Below are positions 1-8,914 of a DNA stretch of 43,922 nucleotides, piece after piece. The notes beneath the pieces are model-generated. The model made no database searches. It was given only the letters and a program-made list of their open reading frames with translations, and had not been told where the DNA came from. The stretch comes from Gammaproteobacteria bacterium (GTDB lineage: Bacteria; Pseudomonadota; Gammaproteobacteria; Steroidobacterales; Woeseiaceae), in NCBI GenBank assembly GCA_013151645.1, contig JAADHU010000040.1, positions 1-43,922 on the forward strand, written 5' to 3'. The position numbers and the translations under genes were made by a program. The stretch's first letter is position 1. Every line of letters begins with the position of its first letter.

Positions 1-1058
1 TACCGATTTCGTTCGAAAACCTGCTTAATGCGTTCATTGACCTTGCCGAGCCGGATCAATCCCATGGCATCGGCGTCGCGGATGCGTTGCCCCCAGCGAA
101 GTTGATCGACGGATTTGCCGAGAAACCGCTGGCACGCCTCGGGATACGCATTCACGATCAAATCGCGGTTCAGGTAGGGACCGGTACGCTCGGGATTCGA
201 CGTTGCGTACAGTCCAATGACCGGCGTACCAACGGCCGTGGCCATATGGGCGGGTCCGGAGTCCGGGCACAGCAGTAAATCCGCCTCAGCAATGAGGGCC
301 AGTAACTGCTTCAGGTTCGTCTTTCCCATCAGATTGACCACGCGCTGTGCGCACAATCGGCTGATCGTCAGACCGTATTCCTCCTCCAGTTCGCTATTGC
401 CACCGGTCAATACGACGTCACAGGAAAATTTATTGCGGGCGTAGTTTGCCGCGGCGGCGTAATTCTCCGCGCTCCAGTTGCGGAAATTACGTGCGCGCTG
501 ACTGCTGCAGGGACTGATGACCATAAGCGGCCGCCCGTTGCGACGATATTGCGTGGCGAAATCCCGGTGTGCGCTGCCGAGCGGAATATCCCAACGAAGC
601 TTCTGCCCGGATACGCCAATGGCCCTGGTAAACTCGGCCATCGCATCGAGTACGTGTTGCCCCCGGATGGCCGGGATGCGCTGGTTGGTAAAGAGCCACT
701 GGAAGTCGCGGGCGCGAGCAAAATCGTAACCCAGTCGAATGGGCGAGCGAATTGCGCGGGCAAAAAGATTGGTGCGCATCGACGCATGCATGCAAAGGGC
801 GACGTCAAACGTTCTTGCCGCCAGTTTCTTGCGTATTTCCACCCGAGCATCTTTGCCGCGGGACTTATCGAAAATGATAAACTCGATGTCAGGAATGTCA
901 CCGAGCAAAGCGGCTTCTGTCTTGCCGATAATCCAGGTTATCCGGGTTTCCGGCCATACATCCTGGATTGCGCGAACGGCGGCGAGGGCATGACAGGTAT
1001 CACCAATCGCCGAGAGACGAACGATGCAAATGCTTTCGGGCGGTGACTGACTCAGCAT
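1..1058 (-). CDS. Glycosyltransferase family 9 protein (LPS heptosyltransferase-like)
   Basis: The reverse strand reads openly from an ATG at 1058 for 352 codons and leaves the window with TA as the last two bases, so the next codon is either a stop or Tyr. About 350 residues is the usual length of a family 9 heptosyltransferase, so the gene is probably complete or nearly so. The N-terminus (ICIVRLSAIGDTCHALAAV) is the typical first Rossmann strand and loop of GT9, and the C-terminal half carries the sugar-nucleotide site (LCPDSGPAHMATAVGTPVIG, followed by GLYATSNPERTGPY). By family it transfers heptose from ADP-heptose to the lipopolysaccharide inner core at the cytoplasmic face of the inner membrane. 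The neighbouring Kdo kinase and lipid A acyltransferase support an LPS core role. The exact acceptor (WaaC, WaaF or other) cannot be told from sequence alone. Confidence 0.85.
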   Translation of the reverse strand, partial: MLSQSPPESICIVRLSAIGDTCHALAAVRAIQDVWPETRITWIIGKTEAALLGDIPDIEFIIFDKSRGKDARVEIRKKLAARTFDVALCMHASMRTNLFARAIRSPIRLGYDFARARDFQWLFTNQRIPAIRGQHVLDAMAEFTRAIGVSGQKLRWDIPLGSAHRDFATQYRRNGRPLMVISPCSSQRARNFRNWSAENYAAAANYARNKFSCDVVLTGGNSELEEEYGLTISRLCAQRVVNLMGKTNLKQLLALIAEADLLLCPDSGPAHMATAVGTPVIGLYATSNPERTGPYLNRDLIVNAYPEACQRFLGKSVDQLRWGQRIRDADAMGLIRLGKVNERIKQVFERNR

Positions 1059-1818
1059 GGGCAAACATCACTACAGGCAGACGGAATTGAACGAAACCGT
1101 TGATAAAACGAGCAACGGCGCCATCCTATACGATACGAGGATTGTCGACCAAGTATCTGCCAAAACATTCTCGGCGGCGGGCTGGAAGACGGTGCGGCGA
1201 GTCGACAGCGTGCTGCGTTCCGGTGGCCGAGGTCATACGCTGATTATCGGTGACGGGGCGAACGAGTATGTACTGCGTCACTTCATTCGTGGTGGCGTCG
1301 TCGGCCGATTTGTACGTGACTCCTATATCTGGCGCGGTGAAGACAAGACGCGCGCCTTTATGGAGTGGCGTCTGCTGTCCCGGCTATTCGCGATGGGTTT
1401 GCCGGTACCCAGACCGGCGGTCGCGCGTTATTGCCAGAGTGGACGGACGTACACGGCGGATATTATTACCTGCCGCATTCCGGGTATTCGTTCGCTGTCC
1501 ATACGCCTCGCCGAAAAACGGGCCAGCGACGAATTCTGGAAATTACTGGGCGCCTGCATACGGAAATTCCATGACGCTGGCGTAAATCATGCCGACCTGA
1601 ATGCCTACAATGTGCAGGTAAACTCCGACGACGAGATTATCCTGCTGGACTTCGATCGAGGTCGAATCATGCCAGCGGGTTCCTGGCAGCAAAAAAACCT
1701 TGCGCGTCTGCATCGCTCACTGCGAAAAATTCTCCGTCTGAATCCTCGAGTACACTATTCGGACGCAAACTGGCAGAAACTTCTGGACGGTTACTTCCAG
1801 GAATCCAGGTCGGCGTAA
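1057..1818 (+). CDS. kdkA: 3-deoxy-D-manno-octulosonic acid (Kdo) kinase
   Basis: A 253-residue protein of the KdkA/RIO-like kinase family, which phosphorylates Kdo in the LPS inner core using ATP at the cytoplasmic side of the membrane. Visible features are the N-lobe segment YVLRHFIRGGVVGRF, the family-typical GLPVPRPAVAR, the catalytic loop NHADLNAYNVQ (D180, N185) and the metal-binding LLDFDRGR (D198). Length matches the Haemophilus enzyme family. The ATG at 1057 overlaps, in opposite orientation, the ATG of the glycosyltransferase at 1058, so the real start could be the TTG at codon 11, which has AGG upstream. The 3' end overlaps the convergent acyltransferase gene by 28 bases. In Haemophilus, which has a single Kdo, the phosphate completes the inner core; the same use here is inference. 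Confidence 0.9.
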   Translation: MGKHHYRQTELNETVDKTSNGAILYDTRIVDQVSAKTFSAAGWKTVRRVDSVLRSGGRGHTLIIGDGANEYVLRHFIRGGVVGRFVRDSYIWRGEDKTRAFMEWRLLSRLFAMGLPVPRPAVARYCQSGRTYTADIITCRIPGIRSLSIRLAEKRASDEFWKLLGACIRKFHDAGVNHADLNAYNVQVNSDDEIILLDFDRGRIMPAGSWQQKNLARLHRSLRKILRLNPRVHYSDANWQKLLDGYFQESRSA

Positions 1819-2732
1819 TAATTCGGCAACGGCTCCGGCAGATCTTTGTATTTCCGGTGTACCCAGTAATATTGCTCCGGTGCCAGGCGTACCTGATCTT
1901 CCAGAATTGCCACGCATTTTCGGGTGTCTTCAAGCGGATCGTCACTGGGAACACTGTCGATGGGCGGCAGGAGTCTCAGCAGGTAGCCACCCTCGGGCAG
2001 ACGCCGCGGATAAAAAGGAATCACGACGGCTTTTCCCAACCGCGCGAGACTCCCCGTTGCCGTATTCGTCATTGCCGGCACGCCAAAGAAAGGCAACACG
2101 GCGCTCTGTTTTCGGTTATAGCTCTGGTCCGCTGCGTACCAAACTGGTGTGCCTTCACGCAGGCTGCGAATCATGCTCTTGATGTCGTTTTTTTCGATCG
2201 AATGACGGCCCGATACTTCCCGGGTAGTACGCAGGATTTCCGTCATGAACTCATTGCGGCTGCGTCGATAGACAACGTCAAACGGCGGGCAGTAGAGGCT
2301 CAGGATACGACCACTTATTTCCATTGAGGTGAAATGGGCACTGAGCAAGATGATACCGACTCCGCCTGTTACGGCCTGCTCGAGGTTTTCCACACCCTCA
2401 ATGCTGATTAATTTCAGGAGTTTTTCATCGGCTGCCCATCGGCCCAGACCCATTTCCATGAGCCCCATGCCGAGGGATTCGAAGTGCGCGAGTGCGAGTC
2501 CGTCGCGTTCCTCCGTCGACAGCTCGGGAAACGCGAGCGCCAGGTTGCAGCGCGTAATCGCACGACGCTGCGCTGCAAAACGATGCGCAAGCCGGCCAAT
2601 CTGCCGGCCGAGCGTCATCTGGGTCTTGTACGGCAGCCAACAGCTCACGCGCAGCAGACCGAGCCCGCACCAGAGCGGCCAGTAGTTGGGTGTCCAAAAA
2701 TAATAAAGCGGCTTTCGCCCCCCACGCCGCAT
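1791..2732 (-). CDS. lpxL: Lipid A biosynthesis acyltransferase (LpxL/HtrB family)
   Basis: A 313-residue member of the lysophospholipid acyltransferase superfamily that adds a secondary acyl chain to Kdo2-lipid IVA from acyl-ACP at the inner membrane. The catalytic HX4E motif is present as HFTSME (H133 and E138), preceded by the usual GVGIILLSAHF strand. Further family blocks are VYRRSRN, VWYAADQSYNRK and PFFGVPA with a following Thr-rich segment. An N-terminal hydrophobic helix (about residues 18-34) is the membrane anchor. The end YYWVHRKYKDLPEP is the conserved WxH(R)RFK-like motif near the C-terminus. It lies in a run of LPS genes and converges on kdkA. Whether it is a lauroyl (LpxL) or myristoyl (LpxM) transferase cannot be decided; LpxL is the closer match. 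Confidence 0.9.
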   Translation of the reverse strand: MRRGGRKPLYYFWTPNYWPLWCGLGLLRVSCWLPYKTQMTLGRQIGRLAHRFAAQRRAITRCNLALAFPELSTEERDGLALAHFESLGMGLMEMGLGRWAADEKLLKLISIEGVENLEQAVTGGVGIILLSAHFTSMEISGRILSLYCPPFDVVYRRSRNEFMTEILRTTREVSGRHSIEKNDIKSMIRSLREGTPVWYAADQSYNRKQSAVLPFFGVPAMTNTATGSLARLGKAVVIPFYPRRLPEGGYLLRLLPPIDSVPSDDPLEDTRKCVAILEDQVRLAPEQYYWVHRKYKDLPEPLPNYYADLDSWK

Positions 2733-2795
2733 GTGCGAGCCTCAGGTCACAAAGAGCTGGCGAGAGTGTAGCGAGGAACGTGACCTCGCTGCAAT

Positions 2796-4121
2796 TTACT
2801 CGGACATACCGTCAACATAATCCCGGTTGCTGCCCGCTTCATCGTGGGAAACGGCATCCGTATCGGCATTTACGATGGCGGGTGCATTGTCCGCCTGGAT
2901 GCCGATATGAAATGCGGCGAACCCTGGCATGACGACCTGGTTGCGAGCCATGCCGATAATTCTGCCTGACCAGGCGGAATAAACCGGTGTGCTCTGATTG
3001 TTCATCGGGTCGGTAATCGTGCCGAGTACATCGCCTTTTCGAACTGTACTCCCAAGGCTAACGTCGGCCAGAAGGATGCCACCCTGGTTCGCGCGTACCC
3101 AGGCGGAACGATAGTAGATCGGCTCCGGATCGCCCCAAAGGCGTACCTTCCTGATCATGCCGAGCGAATTCAACAGGGTCTCAATGCCCTTCACGCCGTG
3201 CTTGACCTCGGCCAGTTCGAGCACCGACGGTCCGCCGGCCTCAATCGTGACCACAGGAATTCCCGCCGCCGTGGCAGCATGGCGCAATGTGCCGGGCGAT
3301 GGGTCGCTGTGCAAGACAACCATGGCACCGAAACCCTGCGTCAGTGTAACGACGTCACGATCGCGTAAGTCGGCGCGTAGCTGGGGAAGATTGGTTCGCT
3401 CGAAAGAACCCGTGTGTAGATCAACCAATGCATCGCAGTGGCTCACGATCTCCTTGAAAAAAGAAAATGCGATGCGGGATGCCGCGCTGCCGTTAGGATT
3501 GCCCGGAAAATAGCGATTCAGGTCGCGACGATCCGGCAAGTATCTTGATGCACGCCGGAATCCCTGCAGATTAACAATGGGTACGCCGATGACCGCTCCG
3601 GATAACTTTTGCGGGTTGATGTCATGCAAAACGCGCCGCACAATCTCGATGCCGTTGAGCTCATCGCCGTGAATGGCGGCGGTCAGACAGAGAGTCGGTC
3701 CGGGCAGCCGGCCGTTTACCACCAGCACTGGCGCCGCCACGGGTACGCCTTCAAAAAGCTGCGTCGCGATCCACGATAACCGTTGATAGTTGCCCGGTGG
3801 AACCGTCGCGTTGAGCAGTGACAACGGTTGAGCATGACCCACCGCAACGGTCACCGCATCTGCAAGCGGGACGGCAGGCTCGACATTCCCGGGCCGCACC
3901 GCGTCGCTCGCGGGCACTGTTTCGAGGGCCGTAAGGGCAGCCTCGGCAGCGGCCGAATCAGGCGCTTCGGAACGTAATTCCGCCGGGACGGTCTGATCCT
4001 CGACGGGTGACTGCGTTGCTGCAGCGTCCAGTTCGCTCGCCGCCAGTTCGCCAGAGCGCAGCAGCGACGTCAGCGTCGCAAAAACGATGAAGAGCAGGGG
4101 ATTTGAGCGAAATAGTGTCAT
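2796..4121 (-). CDS. Secreted AstE/aspartoacylase-like zinc hydrolase
   Basis: A 441-residue protein of the succinylglutamate desuccinylase/aspartoacylase family (M14-like zinc amidohydrolases). Residues 1-28 look like a signal peptide, followed by an Ala/Glu/Pro-rich stretch to about residue 90. The zinc site is visible as AIHGDELNG (H151, E154) and VDLHTG (H236), and TIEAGG (E294) supplies the likely catalytic glutamate. The last 100 residues form the small beta-barrel seen in this family (ANQGGILLADVSLGSTVRKG). Periplasmic or membrane-tethered location is inferred from the N-terminus. The substrate is unknown; the family cleaves N-acyl amino acids and related amides. It is divergent from the transglycosylase gene that follows, with 118 bases between them. 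Confidence 0.8.
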   Translation of the reverse strand: MTLFRSNPLLFIVFATLTSLLRSGELAASELDAAATQSPVEDQTVPAELRSEAPDSAAAEAALTALETVPASDAVRPGNVEPAVPLADAVTVAVGHAQPLSLLNATVPPGNYQRLSWIATQLFEGVPVAAPVLVVNGRLPGPTLCLTAAIHGDELNGIEIVRRVLHDINPQKLSGAVIGVPIVNLQGFRRASRYLPDRRDLNRYFPGNPNGSAASRIAFSFFKEIVSHCDALVDLHTGSFERTNLPQLRADLRDRDVVTLTQGFGAMVVLHSDPSPGTLRHAATAAGIPVVTIEAGGPSVLELAEVKHGVKGIETLLNSLGMIRKVRLWGDPEPIYYRSAWVRANQGGILLADVSLGSTVRKGDVLGTITDPMNNQSTPVYSAWSGRIIGMARNQVVMPGFAAFHIGIQADNAPAIVNADTDAVSHDEAGSNRDYVDGMSE

Positions 4122-4239
4122 GACAAAGTGTTTTTAATGAATCCGCCTTCCAGCAGACCCGAAAATACCTTATAAGAGGTTCATCTTCTGTGAGCTATTC
4201 ATGTATTTATAGCCATTACCTCGAATGAAACCATAATCA

Positions 4240-6180
4240 GTGAAAATGACAAGTACGATCCGATGTCTCGGCATTTTGTTTGCCGCTCTGCTCGCCACGA
4301 CGGCGATCGCCGCCGATACTCTTTTCCCCCAACCTGCCGAGCTCGATCGGGATGTTGCCTTCTGGAAAGCAATTTTCTCGGATTACAGTACCGACGAAGG
4401 AGCCTTGCACGATAATCGGGATCTGTCGGTCGTCTACGAGCGCATGGATATGCCAGCGACCGTCAGTCGGCGTGAGCGTAATCGTCGGGTTGGCATAAGG
4501 CGCAAGCATTATCAGAAAATCCTGCGAGCACTCGCCGACGGCAAGCGAAACAATCCGGATGCCGAGGAACAGCGCGTTCTCGACCTGTGGCCCGACGATG
4601 TCAGCAATGCGACACTGCGTGCCGCTGCGGGGCATATTCGTTTTCAACACGGTCTGTCCGATCGATTTGAAAAGAGTTTGCAGCGCGCTGGCCGTTGGCG
4701 TTCGCATGTCGATAGCACGTTTGCGCGTCTGGGTGTACCGATCGAACTTGCGGCGTTACCGCATGTTGAGTCTTCCTACAATCCCGCTGCGCGCTCACAT
4801 GTCGGTGCGTCGGGTATCTGGCAATTCACGCGCAGTACCGGGCGGCGCTTTATGCAAGTCGATCATGTGCTCGACGAACGTAACGATCCGTTCAGAGCGA
4901 CGGAAGCCGCCGGTAAGCTGCTGGCCTACAATTATTCGATTGTGGGCAACTGGCCGATGGCGATCACGGCCTACAATCACGGTCTGGCCGGTGTTCGCCG
5001 AGCGATGCGGCAGTTCGGAGATACGGCGTATACGGAGATTCTACGCAATTATAAAGGGCGAACTTTTGGATTCGCCTCACGAAATTTCTACGTTGCGTTT
5101 CTGGCTGCGCTGCAAATCGATCAGGATCCACAACGGTATTTCCCCGGTGTCGTGCCTGAGCCCGCCGTAGACTACGATACGTTCAGGTTTGATGACTACG
5201 TGCCGGTTGAGGCGATTTCTGCGGCGCTTGGCATTAGTGAGCGGGAACTGGCGAAATACAATCCGGCCATGCAGGCAACGATCTGGCAGGGCAGCAAGTA
5301 CGTGCCGCGCGATTTCGAGGCTCGCGTACCACGGGAGCGGATTTCGGCCCCGGCGCAACAATTGCTGACGAGCATTGCAGCCAGGCAGCATTTCGCGAAG
5401 CAGTTGCCTGATCTGTTTCACACGATCGCACGCGGCGATACCTTGTCCGAAATTGCCGACGAGTACGGTACGCGGGTTTCGACACTGGCGGCACTGAACA
5501 ATCTGGGCAGCCGTCACCGAATTCGCGCCGGGCAGCGACTGCGTTTGCCGGCGGCCGGGCCGGCACCGGGGATTGTGGCAATGAAAGAGCGTGAAGCTGC
5601 TGCTGCACCGCCAGCCGCGATTATCGCAAACGTACCCGCGATCGCGGCAGGACCGGAAATGCCGGTGAGCGACGAGGCGACAGAGGAGTTTCTCGGCGAG
5701 AGTATCGCCGACACGCTGATGGGGGCGCTGCAATCCGCACTATTGTCCGATCCCAGCGATTACAACGTCGCTGTCGACAATACCATTGAGGTCCATCCCC
5801 TCGAGACGCTAGGTCACTATGCCGACTGGCTGGGAATCAAAACTCAGCGGCTGCGCGATATCAATGGTCTGGCATTTCGTACCCCGGTTGCCGTCGGGCA
5901 GCGCATTAAGCTGGACCTGAGTCAGGTAAACGCGGCGAGTTTCGAAAAATTGCGCAGCACCTACCATCGTGAGTTGCAGGATACGTTCTTCCGTAACAAC
6001 ACGATCACCGGAATCCAGGAGCACACGGTGGCGAGCGGCGAGTCCGTCTGGATTCTTTCACTGCGTCGGTACAAGGTACCGATCTGGTTATTCCGCCAAT
6101 ACAATCCGGCGCTGGATATGTCCAGGGTGGCGGCGGGTACGCTTATTCGATTTCCGCTGCTGGTCAGCAACAATGGCTAG
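4240..6180 (+). CDS. mltD: Membrane-bound lytic murein transglycosylase D
   Basis: A 646-residue protein with a signal peptide (about residues 1-25), a Slt-type lytic transglycosylase domain (about 155-290) and three C-terminal LysM repeats (about 391-437, 516-562 and 594-642). The catalytic glutamate is E177 in LPHVESSYNP, followed by the typical SHVGASGIWQFTRSTGR and YNHGLAGVRRAMR blocks. It cleaves the glycan strand of peptidoglycan to 1,6-anhydro-muropeptides in the periplasm, and the LysM repeats bind the wall. MltD of E. coli has two LysM repeats, so this version is longer. The start may be the GTG at 4240 or the ATG at 4246; neither has a clear ribosome site. No lipobox was seen in the signal peptide (ATTAIAADTLF), so a soluble or peptide-anchored form is possible. 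Confidence 0.93.
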   Translation: MKMTSTIRCLGILFAALLATTAIAADTLFPQPAELDRDVAFWKAIFSDYSTDEGALHDNRDLSVVYERMDMPATVSRRERNRRVGIRRKHYQKILRALADGKRNNPDAEEQRVLDLWPDDVSNATLRAAAGHIRFQHGLSDRFEKSLQRAGRWRSHVDSTFARLGVPIELAALPHVESSYNPAARSHVGASGIWQFTRSTGRRFMQVDHVLDERNDPFRATEAAGKLLAYNYSIVGNWPMAITAYNHGLAGVRRAMRQFGDTAYTEILRNYKGRTFGFASRNFYVAFLAALQIDQDPQRYFPGVVPEPAVDYDTFRFDDYVPVEAISAALGISERELAKYNPAMQATIWQGSKYVPRDFEARVPRERISAPAQQLLTSIAARQHFAKQLPDLFHTIARGDTLSEIADEYGTRVSTLAALNNLGSRHRIRAGQRLRLPAAGPAPGIVAMKEREAAAAPPAAIIANVPAIAAGPEMPVSDEATEEFLGESIADTLMGALQSALLSDPSDYNVAVDNTIEVHPLETLGHYADWLGIKTQRLRDINGLAFRTPVAVGQRIKLDLSQVNAASFEKLRSTYHRELQDTFFRNNTITGIQEHTVASGESVWILSLRRYKVPIWLFRQYNPALDMSRVAAGTLIRFPLLVSNNG

Positions 6181-6189
6181 CACTTTTTC

Positions 6190-6594
6190 GTGCGGGCGCC
6201 AGTGAAATCATTGCACCTGATTCGGCTATTGCCGGTGGCTCTGCTGGCTACTGCCGGGTCGTTCTACGTTTTTTACGTTGAGGGCGAGGGCGCCTATGCG
6301 TATCGAAACATCGTGCCAATGCTGATTGTGGTTCTGCTCGCGATGATCACACTATTTCGAGGTTCCGGTCATTGGGCAGGTGGCGGCTGGCGCTGGCCGC
6401 TGGCGACATTCGGTTTCGCGATTCCGGCGATTGGTCTGTCCGTATACCTGCACTACGGCTACGCGACGGATCTTAACGGCATGGTCAGCAACGCGGTCTA
6501 TCCACGGGAATTGTTCCGCTATTTGCCGCTGTACACAATGTTTGCCGGTGGAATCGGTTTCGCTATTGGCTGGATCGTGGGCAGAGAGGTATGA
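6190..6594 (+). CDS. Four-helix membrane protein of unknown function
   Basis: A 134-residue protein with four predicted membrane helices (about residues 8-28, 38-57, 66-89 and 112-131). The loop between helices 3 and 4 holds ATDLNGMVSNAVYPRELFRY and would lie in the periplasm or the cytoplasm depending on topology. It begins 9 bases after mltD, which suggests co-transcription. The start is GTG at 6190, with another in-frame GTG at 6202; no convincing ribosome site was seen. No family was recognised, so no function is assigned. Confidence 0.65.
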   Translation: MRAPVKSLHLIRLLPVALLATAGSFYVFYVEGEGAYAYRNIVPMLIVVLLAMITLFRGSGHWAGGGWRWPLATFGFAIPAIGLSVYLHYGYATDLNGMVSNAVYPRELFRYLPLYTMFAGGIGFAIGWIVGREV

Positions 6595-6673
6595 GCCGGT
6601 TTTGTGAGCCATCAGACTTGCAGGCCACACCGTGTCTGCTAACCTCCTCTGATCGAGTGTCAGGGGCGAAGCG

Positions 6674-7204
6674 ATGATGCAACGGAAAAAGAGAGCAGGA
6701 TGGGCCGGGGTTCTATGGTTTTCCGTGGTGTTGGCTGCAGCGTCAACTGTCGCGCCGCCCGTGCTTGCCGGTGATTTCCCCCTCGCTGATAAAGTGCTGA
6801 TTGAAAAGGAGAAGCGCAAACTGCACCTGATGCGCGAGGGCAAGCCATTTCGTACCTTCGACATTGCGCTGGGCGGTATGCCGGTCGGTGACAAGAACGA
6901 GGAAGGCGATTTCAAGACACCCGAAGGCGCTTACTTGCTGGATGGGCGCAACCCGAACAGCGACTATTTTCTTTCCATACATGTTTCCTATCCGAACAAC
7001 ACCGACCGCGTCGCCGCCAGAAAGAAGGGTGTCAATCCGGGCGGGCAGATCATGATTCACGGGCAACCGAATACGCCAACCTACTCGGCGGGCTATTACA
7101 AGTCGGCCGACTGGACGAACGGCTGCATTGCCGTGTCGAATTCTGACATGATTGATATCTGGTTAATGACGCCGAACAGCGTTGCCATCGAGATATTGCC
7201 TTGA
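6674..7204 (+). CDS. L,D-transpeptidase (YkuD domain, YafK/ErfK-like)
   Basis: A 176-residue exported protein with a signal peptide (cleavage near VLAGDFP, residue 32) and one YkuD catalytic domain. The fold starts at KVLIEKEKRKLHLMREGKPF. The active site is H129 (MIHGQPN) and the nucleophile C151 in TNGCIAVSNSDMIDIW. Such enzymes form 3-3 cross-links in peptidoglycan or attach proteins to, or release them from, the wall. The short single-domain form with NGC rather than SHGC at the nucleophile is like the YafK group, of which E. coli DpaA removes Braun lipoprotein from the wall; that role here is only a possibility. It follows mltD and the small membrane protein, an envelope context. Two adjacent ATGs (6674 and 6677) follow AGGGGCGAAG. 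Confidence 0.88.
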   Translation: MMQRKKRAGWAGVLWFSVVLAAASTVAPPVLAGDFPLADKVLIEKEKRKLHLMREGKPFRTFDIALGGMPVGDKNEEGDFKTPEGAYLLDGRNPNSDYFLSIHVSYPNNTDRVAARKKGVNPGGQIMIHGQPNTPTYSAGYYKSADWTNGCIAVSNSDMIDIWLMTPNSVAIEILP

Positions 7205-7263
7205 TCACTTGTGTTTCGTCTAACGTCACACGGGCATTTTGTTATTAATTCCAGGGAGTTGCG

Positions 7264-8676
7264 TTGCAACCAATACACATAGCCACCAGTACCGAAATCC
7301 GTGTCGACAGCGACGAAATGATCGACGCGGAAGTCTGGCCGGAGGGTAGCCTGGAGGTCCTTTCCCAGGTCGAGGTCGAGCAGCTTCGAAATCAGGGCGA
7401 GCACGGCCTCTACACGATACTGCGCCGTTGCATCCTGGCCGTACTGAATTCCGGCGGTCGTACGGACGATGCTCGTGAGATCCTCACCAAGTACCAGAAT
7501 TTCAGTGTGGGTTTTATCCAGCAGGATCGCGGCCTGAAAGTGTCGATCAGGGGCGCGCCCGCTTCGGCGTTTGTGGACGGCGTCATGATTCGCGGTATCC
7601 GTGAACTGGTGTTTGCGGTGCTACGGGATATCGTCTTTACCAACAACGAGATCCGGGAAAGTGCTCGTTTCGATTTGCAAACCTCCGAAAATATTACCAA
7701 CGCCGTATTTCACATCGTTCGCAATGCCAGACTGCTGGAGTTGCCTGCGGAACCGAAACTGGTGGTTTGCTGGGGTGGTCACGCGATCAGCCGTGAAGAA
7801 TATGAATACACCAAAAAGGTCGGTTATGAACTCGGCCTGCGCGCACTCAACGTATGTACCGGCTGTGGGCCCGGTGCAATGAAAGGACCGATGAAGGGAG
7901 CGACCATCGGTCACGCGAAGCAGCGGATTCACGATGGCCGGTATATCGGTATCACCGAACCAGGCATCATTGCCGCGGAATCGCCGAATCCGATCGTCAA
8001 CTCGCTGGTGATCATGCCGGACATGGAGAAACGCCTCGAGGCGTTCGTGCGTGTCGGACACGGCATCGTTGTGTTTCCAGGCGGTGTCGGTACGGCCGAA
8101 GAAATACTGTACCTCCTCGGTATCTTGTTGCATCCGGACAATCGAGATTTACCGATGCCGCTGATCATGACCGGTACCCGCAGCAGCGAAACGTATTTTC
8201 GACAGATAGACGACTTCATCGGCGAGATACTGGGTCCGGAAGCACAAAGTCGCTATGAAATCATTATTGACGATGCGGAGGCAGTGGCCAGATCGATGTT
8301 GGGTGGATTGGCTGAGGTCAAGCAATTTCGTGAGCAAAATGGCGATGCCTACTACTACAATTGGCGATTGAAAATCGATCATGAATTTCAGAAGCCGTTT
8401 GAAGCAAGTCATGAAGCGATGGCAAGTCTGGAAATTGCGGAGAATATGCCCGTGCATTTGCTTGCGGCGAACTTACGCAAAGTATTTTCGGGCATCGTCT
8501 CCGGCAACGTACGTGAGGATGCCATCTTGTCGATTGAGGAATTCGGGCCGTACGAAGTAACCGGCTCGGCACGCATCATGGCTCTGCTGGATCGGCTGCT
8601 TGCCGCATTCGTCAAACAGGGCCGCATGAAGCTCGCGGCCGATAGTTACTCGCCTTGCTATCGCGTCAAGAGATAA
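7264..8676 (+). CDS. ppnN: Pyrimidine/purine nucleotide 5'-monophosphate nucleosidase
   Basis: A 470-residue homologue of E. coli PpnN (YgdH, 454 residues). It hydrolyses nucleoside monophosphates to base and ribose 5-phosphate, and the E. coli enzyme is stimulated by (p)ppGpp. The LOG-type Rossmann core shows VCWGGHAISREEYEY, CTGCGPGAMKGPMKGA and the signature PGGVGTAEEILYLLG. The N-terminal region (ILAVLNSGGRTDDAREIL) and C-terminal region (NMPVHLLAANLRKVFSGIV) match the longer PpnN architecture rather than the short LOG cytokinin enzymes. The start is TTG at 7264, with GGGAG at 7254-7258, five bases upstream; no better in-frame ATG exists before conserved sequence. It appears to be a single transcription unit. 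Confidence 0.92.
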   Translation: MQPIHIATSTEIRVDSDEMIDAEVWPEGSLEVLSQVEVEQLRNQGEHGLYTILRRCILAVLNSGGRTDDAREILTKYQNFSVGFIQQDRGLKVSIRGAPASAFVDGVMIRGIRELVFAVLRDIVFTNNEIRESARFDLQTSENITNAVFHIVRNARLLELPAEPKLVVCWGGHAISREEYEYTKKVGYELGLRALNVCTGCGPGAMKGPMKGATIGHAKQRIHDGRYIGITEPGIIAAESPNPIVNSLVIMPDMEKRLEAFVRVGHGIVVFPGGVGTAEEILYLLGILLHPDNRDLPMPLIMTGTRSSETYFRQIDDFIGEILGPEAQSRYEIIIDDAEAVARSMLGGLAEVKQFREQNGDAYYYNWRLKIDHEFQKPFEASHEAMASLEIAENMPVHLLAANLRKVFSGIVSGNVREDAILSIEEFGPYEVTGSARIMALLDRLLAAFVKQGRMKLAADSYSPCYRVKR

Positions 8677-8914
8677 GCTGGCGCACCTCAAACCGGCGCA
8701 TGCGACGCACCGGAAACGTGCGGCTGAAGTATCGGCGGACGTTGGCCGGCGTTTTGTCAAATGGACTTGACAGATCGCGTGATTAAGTAAAAAAGCGGCG
8801 GTATTTACTTGATTTTTATGTAAAAACTCACACTTTGCATTGTGAGCCAGTTCCTGTGCAGCGCGCCTTCGACGACGTACTATTTGTGCATAGGGAAGTG
8901 TGAGGTAATGTCTA
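8677..8914. other. Intergenic region with promoter-like and palindromic signals
   Basis: This 238-base gap holds no convincing gene. It contains a good -35 box (TTGACA, 8767-8772) but only a weak -10 (TAAAAA, 8788-8793, 15-base spacing), an AT-rich segment at 8780-8826 and the inverted repeat CTCACA-N8-TGTGAG at 8827-8846. The ribosome site GAGG for the small gene at 8915 lies near its right end. It is therefore most likely the control region of that gene. Confidence 0.4.
8827..8846. repeat. Inverted repeat CTCACA-N8-TGTGAG
   Basis: A perfect 6-bp dyad separated by 8 bases, about 70 bases upstream of the small gene at 8915. It could be an operator half-site pair or an RNA hairpin in the leader (loop of 8). 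The half-sites are the same words, in reversed order, as the TGTGA/TCACA of the CRP-type site at 9380, and a related dyad lies at 9298-9312. No regulator is assigned. Confidence 0.35.

Noticed and set aside
407-901. Reverse-strand frame of 164 codons inside the GT9 gene
   Set aside because: It is out of frame with the GT9 protein, which has clear family motifs over the same bases.
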